Assembly: GCF_013408745.1 (NCBI RefSeq)
Contig: NZ_JACCBJ010000001.1
Location: forward strand, 1-64,000
DNA length: 64,000 nt
Reading direction: 5' to 3'
DNA from: Leifsonia soli
Lineage (GTDB): Bacteria > Actinomycetota > Actinomycetes > Actinomycetales > Microbacteriaceae
Shown: positions 42,812-52,040 of the stretch, piece by piece
How positions within the stretch are numbered: position 1 is the stretch's first letter
How the letters are laid out: each line of letters begins with the position of its first letter
Made by a program: the position numbers and the translations under genes
The notes under the pieces: model-generated
Told to the model about the DNA's origin: nothing
The model's input: only the letters and a program-made list of their open reading frames with translations
Database searches by the model: none

Positions 42812-45372
42812 TATCCGCCGGTGCCCTGGGTCGGCGGGGCGGCGGGTGCCGCAAGCGTCAGAGTCACTTCGGTACCGGGTTTCGCCGGAGCGTTGCCCGC
42901 CGGATCCTGCGCCTGCACGGTCGCGGTGGGACTGTTGCCGCCGTTGGTTTTCACCTTGAAACCCGCAGCCGTCAATGCGGCGAGGGCGTCGCCGTACTTC
43001 TGCCCGACGACGTTCGGGACGGGGACGAGAGATCCGTTGCTGGTGAACAGCGTGATCACCGTTCCCTTGCTGACCTGGGTGCCGGCGGCCGGATCAGTGG
43101 CGGAGATGGTGCCTGCGGGAGCGACCGAGTCCTGCGGGCCGCCGTCAGCGGAGTCCAGTCCGAGGCCCGTCAGGATCGACTTCGCCTCGTCGGGCGTCTT
43201 GCCCGTGAGGTCCGGGAGGGCCACCTGGACGCCGCGCGTCAGCTTGTCGGGCGCCGCGGGGAAGTCGTCGCCACCGTATTTGCCCACCGCCGCGGTCATC
43301 ATCGTTCGCATGACGGCCGTTCGGGCGATCGCCGGCGTGGTTCCATGCGTCGGATAGATCCGGCGCATGTCGACGTGGCCGCTGATGTTGCCCACCCAAT
43401 AGGCGCCGGCGACCTTGGTGGTCGACGCGACCAGCCAGAGCTGCTCGTTGCCGTCGGTGGTTCCGGTCTTGCCGAGCATGTCCTTGCCGGTGCGGTTCAT
43501 ATTGGCCGCGGTACCGTTCTGGATCGGGCCCTGCAAGGCCTTGGCCATCGTGTTGGCGATCGCAGGGTCGACCGACTGAGTGCACTTCGTCGCAGGGGGA
43601 GCAATCTCCTTGCCGTTGCCGTCGACGATCTTGTCGATGGCGATGGGGGAGCAGGTCATGCCGTTGTTGGCGATGCCGGCGAACGCGGTGGCCATGGTCA
43701 GCGGAGCGATGTTGTTCGTCCCGAGGACAGAGGCGGGGTTCGTGTCGAGGGGGCTTCCCGTGGCGGTATGCACGCCGAAGGCCTCGGCATCCTTCTTGAT
43801 CTCGCACAGGTCCAACTGATAGGCCATGGCCACGAACGCGGTGTTGATCGAGTTCGTCGTCGCGTTCTGAGCGCTTCGAATGCCCTCCTCGCCGCTACTG
43901 TCGTTGGTCGGTTTCCATGGGCCACCCCATGCGGCGCCCGGGCAGGTGTCCTTGAATTTCGACTGGTCGTAGGTGCGCACGTTCGCGTTCACCGTCTCAT
44001 TCAGGGAGTGTCCCTGCTTGAGCCACTCGGCGAGGGTGAAGACCTTGTACGTCGATCCGACCTGGAAGCCGTTCGAGCCGCCGTAGTTCTGGTCTGTCGC
44101 GTAGTTCACCGAGGTGTACTGCTTGCCCTGGTTCAGGATCTCCGGGTCCTGACTGTATGTCTTGTTCTGCGCCATGTAGAGCACGCGCCCTGTGCCGGGC
44201 TGCACGCCCACGAGCACGCCACCGAGGTCGGCTCGGTCGTACGCCTGGGGCACGTAGGAGTTGATGGTCGACTCGGCGACCTGCTGCAGCTGGAGGTCGA
44301 GGCTGGTGTAGATCTTGTAGCCGCCGCGGTTGAAGTTGGAGGCTCGGGTGTCCTCGTCGGCGCCGAAGGTGGGGTCGTTGAGGATGATCTTCTGGACGTA
44401 GTCGCAGAAGTACGCGGACCCGCCGGCGGTCTGGCAGCCGCGTTCGGAGGGGGTGATCACCGGCTGGATCGGGGTCTTGACCGATTCGTCGTACTGCGCC
44501 TTGGTGATCCGCTTGTACTGGTACATCTTCTGCAGGATGTAGTCGCGGCGTTCTTTGTTCTTCGCGTACCCGTTCGCGGCGCCGTTGGTCTCCGAGTCCG
44601 GGTTGTCGATCTTCAGGCTGGTCGGCTCGTTCACGATCGCGATCAGGCTGGCCGCCTGCGCCGGGGTGAGCGCGGCCGCGGTGGTGTTGTAGTAGTAGTG
44701 CGCAGCAGCCTCGATGCCGTACACGGTGCCGCCGAACCCGGCGATGTTCAGATACCCGACCAGGATCTGGTCCTTGGTGTACTTCTTCTCGATCCCGATC
44801 GCGTACTTCATCTCCTTGACCTTCCGGTCAGGAGAGACCCCGGTGGAATCATCCACACACTGCTGGTACGTGGCCTTCTGCTCCTTGGTCTTCACCGGAA
44901 GCGCCTCGCACTTCTGCAGCAGCACGTTCTTCACATACTGCTGAGTGATCGAGGAACCACCCTGCACCCCACCACCGGCGACCGTGGAGAGCACACCACG
45001 CACCGTGCCCTGAATATCCACACCGCCATGCGTGTAGAACCGGGGATCCTCACCCGCGATCGCCGCATCCTTCGCCGCCTGCGAGATCTGATCGAACGCG
45101 ACCGGGAGCCGGTTCTGGGAATAGAACGTCGCCAGAGGCACATCCTGGTCACCGTTCTTGGCATAGATGGTGGTCGGCTGAGCCAGCTGATCGACGTTCA
45201 AATACTCCGGAAGACCCTCGAACACGCCGATGCTGTTATTCGCCGCCATCCCCGTCACCGCGATCGCAGGCGTGACAGCAGCAGTGACCAGAAGACCGGC
45301 CACGACACTCATGCCGATGAACGCACCGGCGGCGCCGAGCACACCTCTAGCCTGTGGTTTTTGCGCAGACAT
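42811..45372 (-). CDS. Class A penicillin-binding protein with PASTA repeats
   Basis: This 853-residue bifunctional peptidoglycan synthase has an N-terminal TM helix and a GT51 glycosyltransferase domain (AGEDPRFYTHGGVD, GGSSITQQYVKN, KEMKYAIGIEKKYTKDQIL). The transpeptidase domain has S-T-Y-K in QVGSTYKVF, S-I-N in NSINTAF and KTG in GKTGTTDG. Two C-terminal PASTA domains (PDLTGKTPDEAKSIL and PNVVGQKYGDALAAL) are typical of PonA-type enzymes. ATG 45372 was chosen over the longer open frame because a -10 box lies 7 nt upstream. The metallophosphoesterase follows in the operon. Confidence 0.95.
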   Translation of the reverse strand: MSAQKPQARGVLGAAGAFIGMSVVAGLLVTAAVTPAIAVTGMAANNSIGVFEGLPEYLNVDQLAQPTTIYAKNGDQDVPLATFYSQNRLPVAFDQISQAAKDAAIAGEDPRFYTHGGVDIQGTVRGVLSTVAGGGVQGGSSITQQYVKNVLLQKCEALPVKTKEQKATYQQCVDDSTGVSPDRKVKEMKYAIGIEKKYTKDQILVGYLNIAGFGGTVYGIEAAAHYYYNTTAAALTPAQAASLIAIVNEPTSLKIDNPDSETNGAANGYAKNKERRDYILQKMYQYKRITKAQYDESVKTPIQPVITPSERGCQTAGGSAYFCDYVQKIILNDPTFGADEDTRASNFNRGGYKIYTSLDLQLQQVAESTINSYVPQAYDRADLGGVLVGVQPGTGRVLYMAQNKTYSQDPEILNQGKQYTSVNYATDQNYGGSNGFQVGSTYKVFTLAEWLKQGHSLNETVNANVRTYDQSKFKDTCPGAAWGGPWKPTNDSSGEEGIRSAQNATTNSINTAFVAMAYQLDLCEIKKDAEAFGVHTATGSPLDTNPASVLGTNNIAPLTMATAFAGIANNGMTCSPIAIDKIVDGNGKEIAPPATKCTQSVDPAIANTMAKALQGPIQNGTAANMNRTGKDMLGKTGTTDGNEQLWLVASTTKVAGAYWVGNISGHVDMRRIYPTHGTTPAIARTAVMRTMMTAAVGKYGGDDFPAAPDKLTRGVQVALPDLTGKTPDEAKSILTGLGLDSADGGPQDSVAPAGTISATDPAAGTQVSKGTVITLFTSNGSLVPVPNVVGQKYGDALAALTAAGFKVKTNGGNSPTATVQAQDPAGNAPAKPGTEVTLTLAAPAAPPTQGTGG

Positions 45373-45378
45373 AGGATC

Positions 45379-45384
45379 AGAGTA
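45379..45384 (-). promoter_or_regulatory. Leaderless promoter of the PBP gene
   Basis: On the minus strand TACTCT ends 7 nt before the PBP start codon. The region is shared with the divergent DUF4177-like gene. Confidence 0.5.
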
Positions 45385-45423
45385 GGTGATGAACCTGCAA
45401 AATCCCCCGATCCGAGGAGCACG

Positions 45424-45591
45424 ATGCCGCGCTGGGAATACCTGACCACCCCGCTGATGATCCACAACACCGCAGCGATCCTGAACAACTGGGGGTCGGA
45501 GGGCTGGGAGCTCGTGCAGATCGTCACCGGTCCGGAGGGCGGGCTGGTCGCGTATCTGAAGCGCCCCGTGACGGACGAGGAGCAGGCCTGA
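45424..45591 (+). CDS. Small DUF4177-like protein
   Basis: This is a 55-residue protein with GAGGAG about 6 nt before its ATG. The pattern WEYLTTPL, a central helix and the NWGSEGWELVQIV and YLKRP strands resembles the DUF4177 fold (KYE...LN..G..GWELV). Function is unknown. It overlaps the ridA start by 1 bp (TGATG), so the two are coupled; this pairing is a clue that they may share a process. Confidence 0.75.
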   Translation: MPRWEYLTTPLMIHNTAAILNNWGSEGWELVQIVTGPEGGLVAYLKRPVTDEEQA

Positions 45592-46061
45592 TGGCGGATG
45601 TTGAGGCGCGTCTCGCGCAGCTCGGGATCACCCTGCCCGACGTCGTCCCGCCGGTCGCGGCCTATACGCCGGCGGTGCTCGACGGGAACCACGTCTACAC
45701 CTCGGGCCAGCTGCCCATGGTGGCGGGCGCGCTCCCGGCGACAGGCAAGGTCGGCGAGGGTCCCGGGCTCGTCCCGCCCGCCGACGCCAAAGGCTACGCG
45801 CGGATCTGCGCCCTCAACGCGCTGGCCGCCGCGAAGAGCGTGCTCGGCTCCCTCGACCGCGTCTCCCGCGTCGTCAAGGTCGTCGGCTTCGTCTCGTCCG
45901 ACCCCGCGTTCACCGGCCAGCCCGCGGTCATCAACGGCGCGTCGGAAGTGCTCGGCGAGATCTTCGGCGATGCCGGCGTCCACGCCCGCTCCGCGGTCGG
46001 AGTCGCCGTGCTGCCGCTCGACGCGCCCGTCGAGGTGGAGCTCGTCCTGGCGGTCGACTGA
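45591..46061 (+). CDS. ridA: RidA/YjgF family protein
   Basis: The 156-residue protein has YTSGQLPMV, the helix ICALNALAAAKSVLGSLDRVSRVVKVVGFVSSDPAF and a C-terminal HARSAVGVAVLPLDAPVEVELVLAV. The Arg in the last motif matches the catalytic Arg of the imine/enamine deaminase RidA branch (longer actinobacterial subtype). RidA removes reactive enamines such as 2-aminoacrylate in the cytoplasm. Confidence 0.9.
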   Translation: MADVEARLAQLGITLPDVVPPVAAYTPAVLDGNHVYTSGQLPMVAGALPATGKVGEGPGLVPPADAKGYARICALNALAAAKSVLGSLDRVSRVVKVVGFVSSDPAFTGQPAVINGASEVLGEIFGDAGVHARSAVGVAVLPLDAPVEVELVLAVD

Positions 46062-46077
46062 CCCTATCCACGACGAA

Positions 46078-46103
46078 GGGGCGGCGCCGGTCGGCGCCGC
46101 CCC
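46078..46103. terminator. 11-bp GC hairpin between convergent genes
   Basis: GGGGCGGCGCC (46078-46088) pairs perfectly with GGCGCCGCCCC (46093-46103) around GGTC, flanked by GACGA/GTCGT. It sits between the ridA and acs stops and can stop both strands. Confidence 0.85.
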
Positions 46104-46115
46104 GTCGTCGTCCGG

Positions 46116-48065
<1,950 letters not shown>

Positions 48066-48161
48066 GGGGAGTCTTTTCGCTCCTTTGCGATGCGGTCGAT
48101 ACGGGTCGTGGCGCGACAATGCCTGACTCTACAACCTGGTCGAGCGACCGCCCCAGGAGAC

Positions 48162-48189
48162 TTGCGTTTGCATCGATTCTGCGTAAACT
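48162..48189 (+). promoter_or_regulatory. Promoter of the 6C RNA
   Basis: TTGCGT (48162-48167) and TAAACT (48184-48189) are separated by 16 bp, placing the predicted start at about 48196. Confidence 0.6.
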
Positions 48190-48195
48190 GGACCC

Positions 48196-48298
48196 CGGCC
48201 GAATGTAAATTCGTGCGTGCGGCGCAATCGATTCCCCCCAATCCTGCGCCGCAGTGGCCGCACCTGTTCCCCCCAATAGGTGCGGCCCCCCTTTTTTT
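48196..48298 (+). ncRNA. 6C RNA
   Basis: This RNA of about 103 nt contains two hairpins, each presenting six cytosines. In the first, GCGGCGCA (48219-48226) pairs with TGCGCCGC (48245-48252), and inside it GATT/AATC closes a CCCCCC loop (48234-48239). In the second, GGCCGCACCT (48256-48265) pairs with AGGTGCGGCC (48278-48287) around CCCCCC (48269-48274). This is the defining architecture of the actinobacterial 6C motif (the mycobacterial B11 sRNA). C-rich loops are thought to pair with G-rich ribosome sites. Its position ahead of a Tad pilus locus agrees with the reported association. Confidence 0.9.
48256..48298 (+). terminator. Intrinsic terminator of the 6C RNA
   Basis: The second 6C hairpin (10-bp stem) is followed by CCCC and seven T residues (48292-48298), a canonical intrinsic terminator and the only clear U-tract one in the window. 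Confidence 0.92.
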
Positions 48299-48409
48299 AA
48301 CCGGCCGGCCCGGCCTGCGGCCGTTGTGCACAGGCCGGCCGAGCTGCATTTCTCCACAGATCCGGTGGCGAGACCCCGGCTGGCCGGCCGGCATCCATAG
48401 CGTCATCGC

Positions 48410-49417
48410 ATGACGAATCCACAGCGCGGCGACGACCCACCCGGATTCTGGCGCACCTTCGGACCACTCGCTCCCTACCTCCTGCGTGCCGGGGTCACAG
48501 ACCTCTTCGTCACGGCATCGGGGGAACTGTGGAGCGACGGACCTCCCGATGGACTGCGTCGGGAGGACGGCTGGCGCGCCGACCGGCAGACGGCACGAGA
48601 ACTGGCGGTCCGGCTGATCGCCGCGGGCGGGCGTCACATCGACGAGGCGACTCCGTTCGTCGATGTGCGATTGACCGGGGGCGTGCGCGTCCACGCCGTC
48701 CTCCCACCGGTCTCCACCGGGGGCGCACTGCTGTCGATCCGGGTGCCTGCGCGCGACCAGCCAACGCTCGACGACCTCGTCGCGCACGATGGACTGGGTC
48801 CGTCCGAGCGCGATCGGCTGCTGGAGGCGGTCGAGGCGCGGACGAACCTGCTGATCACCGGCGCAGGCGGCGCCGGCAAGACGACGCTCCTCGCCGCTCT
48901 GCTGGGGAACGCCCCGCCGGACGAGCGGATCGTCGTGATCGAAGACGTCGCCGAGCTCCGCATCGACCATCCCCACGTCGTCGGACTCGAGACCCGGCAG
49001 CCGAATCTCGAAGGCGCGGGAGGCGTCGGCCTTCGTCGTCTGGTTCGAGAGGCCTTGCGGATGCGCCCGGACCGGCTGGTGCTCGGGGAGTGCCGGGGCG
49101 AAGAGGTGCGCGACCTCCTCGCGGCTCTCAACACCGGCCACGACGGCGGCGCAGGCACTCTGCACGCGAACTCGCTGGAGGACGTGCCCGCGCGGCTCGA
49201 GGCGCTCGGCGCCCTGGCGGGACTGGACGACCGAGCCCTGGCGAGGCAGGCGGTCAGCGCCATCGGACTGGTGGTGCACCTGTCCCGGTTCGGCAGGACG
49301 AGAAGGGTCACGGGCTTCGGGCGGCTGCGGCGGGATGAAGCGGGACGACTGATGATCGCCCGGCTCGGGGAGCGCGGAGACGGCGAGCGCGCCTCCGGCG
49401 TCGGCGGCGGGCCGTGA
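48410..49417 (+). CDS. tadA: TadA/CpaF-type secretion ATPase
   Basis: The 335-residue ATPase of a type IV/Flp pilus secretion system has Walker A GAGGAGKTTLL (about 151-161), the Asp box VVIEDVAELRI, the His-containing HVVGLETRQPN and Walker-B-like RPDRLVLGECRGEEV, then GTLHANS. It lacks the long N-terminal extension of CpaF. It should power pilin assembly at the inner membrane face. No TadZ/Ssd-like gene precedes it; the 6C RNA does. The next gene overlaps by 4 bp. Confidence 0.9.
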   Translation: MTNPQRGDDPPGFWRTFGPLAPYLLRAGVTDLFVTASGELWSDGPPDGLRREDGWRADRQTARELAVRLIAAGGRHIDEATPFVDVRLTGGVRVHAVLPPVSTGGALLSIRVPARDQPTLDDLVAHDGLGPSERDRLLEAVEARTNLLITGAGGAGKTTLLAALLGNAPPDERIVVIEDVAELRIDHPHVVGLETRQPNLEGAGGVGLRRLVREALRMRPDRLVLGECRGEEVRDLLAALNTGHDGGAGTLHANSLEDVPARLEALGALAGLDDRALARQAVSAIGLVVHLSRFGRTRRVTGFGRLRRDEAGRLMIARLGERGDGERASGVGGGP

Positions 49418-50325
49418 CGCGGATGCGCCGGGCGGCGGGGGCGGAGGCGGACGCCGCCGCAGCACTCGCCGAGTCGCTGGCCGTTCTGCTCGACGCGGGC
49501 CTGTCGCCGAGATCCACGTGGGAGGTCGTCGCCACCGACGGCGTCCACCCGCTGGCGGAACGCGTCGTGAGCGCGTTGCGGCAGCAACCGTCGTGTGCTG
49601 CTGCGCTCGTGAGGTCGGTGGATTCCGACGACCTCCGGATGATCGCGGTCGTGTGGCGGGTGGCGGAGCGGACGGGCGCTCCGCTGGGTCACACGTTGCG
49701 AGCGGCCGCGGAGATCCTGCGCGACGCGGCGGAGACGGAGCGCGAGGCGGAGGTCGCGTTGAGCGGACCCCGCGCGACGGCGCGGCTGGTGTCGTGGCTG
49801 CCGGTCGTCGGGGCGCTGATGGCCGTCGCCCTCGGAGCGGATCTTCTCGGCGCGGTGGGGTCGGTCGCCGGTGCGACGGCCGTGGCTGTGGGCGGTGCGC
49901 TCCTGCTGGCGGGGCGGTGGTGGATGAGCACGCTGGTCAAGCATGCGACCGTCCGGGCGCCCCATGCCGGGCTCGCGGAGGAGCTCATCGCGGTCGGCCT
50001 CGCCGGTGGGGCGTCAGCCGACGCGGCTCGGGAGATCGCGAGAGGGGCCATCGCGGAATCGGGGCTCGCCCCGCTCGACGAGCGGCAGGCGTCCCGTGTG
50101 CTCCGGCTGGCATCGGCGGCGGGGGCGCCCGTGAACGAGCTGCTGACCGCCGCGGCTCGTCAGCAGCGGCGTGTGGCGCACGCCGACGGGCGACGGCGGG
50201 CGACAACGCTCGGCGTCCGGTTGATGCTGCCCCTCGGCGTCTGCGTCCTCCCCAGCTTCCTGTCGCTGGCCGTTGCGCCGCTCGTGCTGTCGCTGTTGTC
50301 GTCCACAACGGCCGGGCTGCGCTGA
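49414..50325 (+). CDS. tadB: TadB/TadC-type membrane platform protein
   Basis: The 303-residue GspF-like protein starts in GTGA overlap with tadA. A cytosolic helical part (ALAESLAVLLDAGLSPRSTWEVV), TM segments around 130-170, a second cytosolic T2SSF bundle (ELIAVGLAGGASADAAREIA) and a C-terminal hydrophobic segment (PLGVCVLPSFLSLAVAPLVLSLL) are visible. Canonical loci have separate tadB and tadC. Only this one gene is present, so it may form a homomeric platform. Confidence 0.82.
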   Translation: MTRMRRAAGAEADAAAALAESLAVLLDAGLSPRSTWEVVATDGVHPLAERVVSALRQQPSCAAALVRSVDSDDLRMIAVVWRVAERTGAPLGHTLRAAAEILRDAAETEREAEVALSGPRATARLVSWLPVVGALMAVALGADLLGAVGSVAGATAVAVGGALLLAGRWWMSTLVKHATVRAPHAGLAEELIAVGLAGGASADAAREIARGAIAESGLAPLDERQASRVLRLASAAGAPVNELLTAAARQQRRVAHADGRRRATTLGVRLMLPLGVCVLPSFLSLAVAPLVLSLLSSTTAGLR

Positions 50326-50384
50326 GTCTCCACAGATCCGGCGCCCGTCTCCCGACCGCGAGCCGCAGAACGAAGGATGGAGTC

Positions 50385-50657
50385 ATGAACAACACGACGA
50401 GCGAAGTGCGAGCGACGGAGGGGCTGCGCCATCCTCTCGGCACCGAGAGGTGGCCGCGGTGGCAGTGGCGGTGGCGCAAGCTGGGCCGGCGATATCGCCG
50501 ACGACTGACCGACGACCGCGGAGCGGCGACCGCCGAGTACGCGATCACCATTCTGGCCGCGGTCGGGTTCGCCGGCCTGCTGGTCGCGCTGTTGAAGGGC
50601 GATGAAGTGAAGGCCATCCTCTCCGACCTGGTGCACCGTGCGCTGTCGGGCGGATGA
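50385..50657 (+). CDS. DUF4244 (Flp pilin-like) protein
   Basis: This 90-residue protein has a basic, Arg/Trp-rich leader followed by DDRGAATAEYAITILAAVGFAGLLVALL, the DUF4244 motif resembling the prepilin helix with the conserved Glu five residues into the hydrophobic segment. It is probably the major pilin of this Tad locus. GAAGGATGGAG precedes the ATG by about 6 nt. No prepilin peptidase gene is in the window. The TadE gene overlaps (ATGA). Confidence 0.82.
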   Translation: MNNTTSEVRATEGLRHPLGTERWPRWQWRWRKLGRRYRRRLTDDRGAATAEYAITILAAVGFAGLLVALLKGDEVKAILSDLVHRALSGG

Positions 50658-51031
50658 GAGTCCCCGCGGGGTCCTGTGTCGCCGCCGACGTGCCGGCTCG
50701 CATGACGGCGCACGACGAGCGGGGCAGCGTGACGGCCGAGTTCGCGGTCGCGCTGCCTGCCGTGCTCGCCTGTCTTGCACTCTGTCTCGGTGCTCTCCAC
50801 GGAGCGGCCCAGTACGGAGCGCTTGCGGCGGGCGCAGCGGCGGCAGCGCGCCTGGAAGGGCGCGGCGACGATCCTGCCGGGGTGGTGCCGTCGGGAGCGG
50901 TGGCGGAGATCGAACGGGAGGGGAGAACGGTCTGCGTTCGGCTGACGGCAGCGGGCGACACCGTCCTCGGCCGGATCGGCATCCGGCTCAGCGCCCGGGC
51001 GTGTGCGCTGGACGAGACGGCGGTCGGATGA
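50654..51031 (+). CDS. tadE: TadE-like pseudopilin
   Basis: This 125-residue protein has a TadE-like N-terminal helix DERGSVTAEFAVALPAVLACLALCLG, with the Glu that follows the predicted processing site, then a small periplasmic domain with two cysteines. The ATG at 50654 overlaps the DUF4244 stop; an internal ATG at 50702 would remove 16 residues and also gives a usual N-terminus. It is probably a minor pilin of the same apparatus. Confidence 0.8.
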   Translation: MRVPAGSCVAADVPARMTAHDERGSVTAEFAVALPAVLACLALCLGALHGAAQYGALAAGAAAAARLEGRGDDPAGVVPSGAVAEIEREGRTVCVRLTAAGDTVLGRIGIRLSARACALDETAVG

Positions 51032-51420
51032 ACCGGGTGGTCCGCACGATGTCCGAGGCGCGAGCGCAACTCGCAGCAGCTCTTGCGTCCGACGATCGGG
51101 GGAGCGGCTCCGTGCTCGCTCTCGCGGTCGTGTGCGGGATGCTCACGGTCGCGGCGGGCGGGGCGGCGGTGGTCGGGGCCGCAGCGGCGCATGCGCGCGC
51201 AGCCGTGGCGGCCGACCTCGCGGCGCTGGCCGGTGCCGATGTCGCCGGCGGTCGCGTGGGTGGGGTGCCGTGCGACGTGGCTCGCGAGGTCGCCCTCGTC
51301 AACCGAGTGGAGCTCGCAGCCTGCGATCAGCTCGGAATGGTCGTGACTGTGACCGCATGCGAACGCTATCTGGGCCTCGACGCCTCAGCCTCAGCGCGCG
51401 CCGGACCGCCCGACGGGTGA
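51028..51420 (+). CDS. TadG/Rv3654c-like pilus-associated protein
   Basis: This 130-residue protein has DDRGSGSVLALAVVCGMLTVAAGGAAVVGAAAAHARAAVAADLAALAGADVA, a hydrophobic helix resembling the Rv3654c/helicase-secretion-neighbourhood TadE-like family. It is followed by a short domain with cysteines at about 86, 99 and 110. It overlaps tadE (ATGA) and is the last gene of the Tad operon. Confidence 0.75.
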   Translation: MNRVVRTMSEARAQLAAALASDDRGSGSVLALAVVCGMLTVAAGGAAVVGAAAAHARAAVAADLAALAGADVAGGRVGGVPCDVAREVALVNRVELAACDQLGMVVTVTACERYLGLDASASARAGPPDG

Positions 51421-51490
51421 CATCGCGCCGGGTGAAGTCGACGCCGGTGATGTCGATGCCGGGTGGCCAGCGGATGCCGAGCGGATCCGG

Positions 51491-51736
51491 TCAGTCGAAG
51501 ACCGTCTCGAGGTAGCGGTAGGAGACGGCGGTGGGGCGCTGCCCGCGGCCGTCGTCGGACGCGTACTCGAGCTCCGCTCCGGAGGCTCTCACATACAGGT
51601 AGTGCTTGGAGCCTGCGGGCGCCGAGATCTCCAAGCGGGGGCGGGCGTCTCCGGAGTCGAGGAAGCCGGTCGAGATCGTCTTGCCCTCCAAGGGTCCGTC
51701 GATCAATTTGGCGGTGTACGTCATCGTCGTTGCCAT
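51491..51736 (-). CDS. Hypothetical 81-residue protein
   Basis: This small acidic protein (MATTMTYTAKLIDGPLEGK..., ending YRYLETVFD) is on the opposite strand, facing the Tad operon. The repeated beta-strand pattern (TYTAKLIDGPLEG, RLEISAPAGSKHYLYVR, AVSYRYLETVF) suggests a single beta-barrel-like domain. The family is not recognised by me. The region 51737-52040 beyond it (304 bp) carries the topA promoter and no other supported gene. Confidence 0.6.
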   Translation of the reverse strand: MATTMTYTAKLIDGPLEGKTISTGFLDSGDARPRLEISAPAGSKHYLYVRASGAELEYASDDGRGQRPTAVSYRYLETVFD

Positions 51737-52023
51737 ACCGGCATTGTCCTCCAGAGGGCAGCATCGGCATAGGGTCCTCGACCGTCCTCCGGCGGCTCTC
51801 CGGCCGCTCCCTCGGCCGCTCGGCCTTCGAAAGCGCGCTCTGCCGCTCCTGCGCCCAGGGCGAACGTCGGACATCCGATTAGGCGGACAAGCGGCGAAGG
51901 TGTGTATGGTTTGCCTGTCGGCCGCACGGACCATGCCAGGCGTGGACCGGCGTCTGCGGGGGGAGCGCGCCACGCCGGTCCAGTCGTGACGACACCGTGA
52001 GCTGTGGCGACACAGTCTGTGCA

Positions 52024-52030
52024 TATATAA
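52024..52030 (+). promoter_or_regulatory. -10-like box of topA
   Basis: TATATAA immediately precedes a strong Shine-Dalgarno (GAGGAG, 52031-52036) and the GTG at 52041. Either transcription starts within the ribosome site, or the A/T stretch is an accessible ribosome landing site served by a promoter further upstream. Confidence 0.4.
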
Positions 52031-52040
52031 GAGGAGTCAG

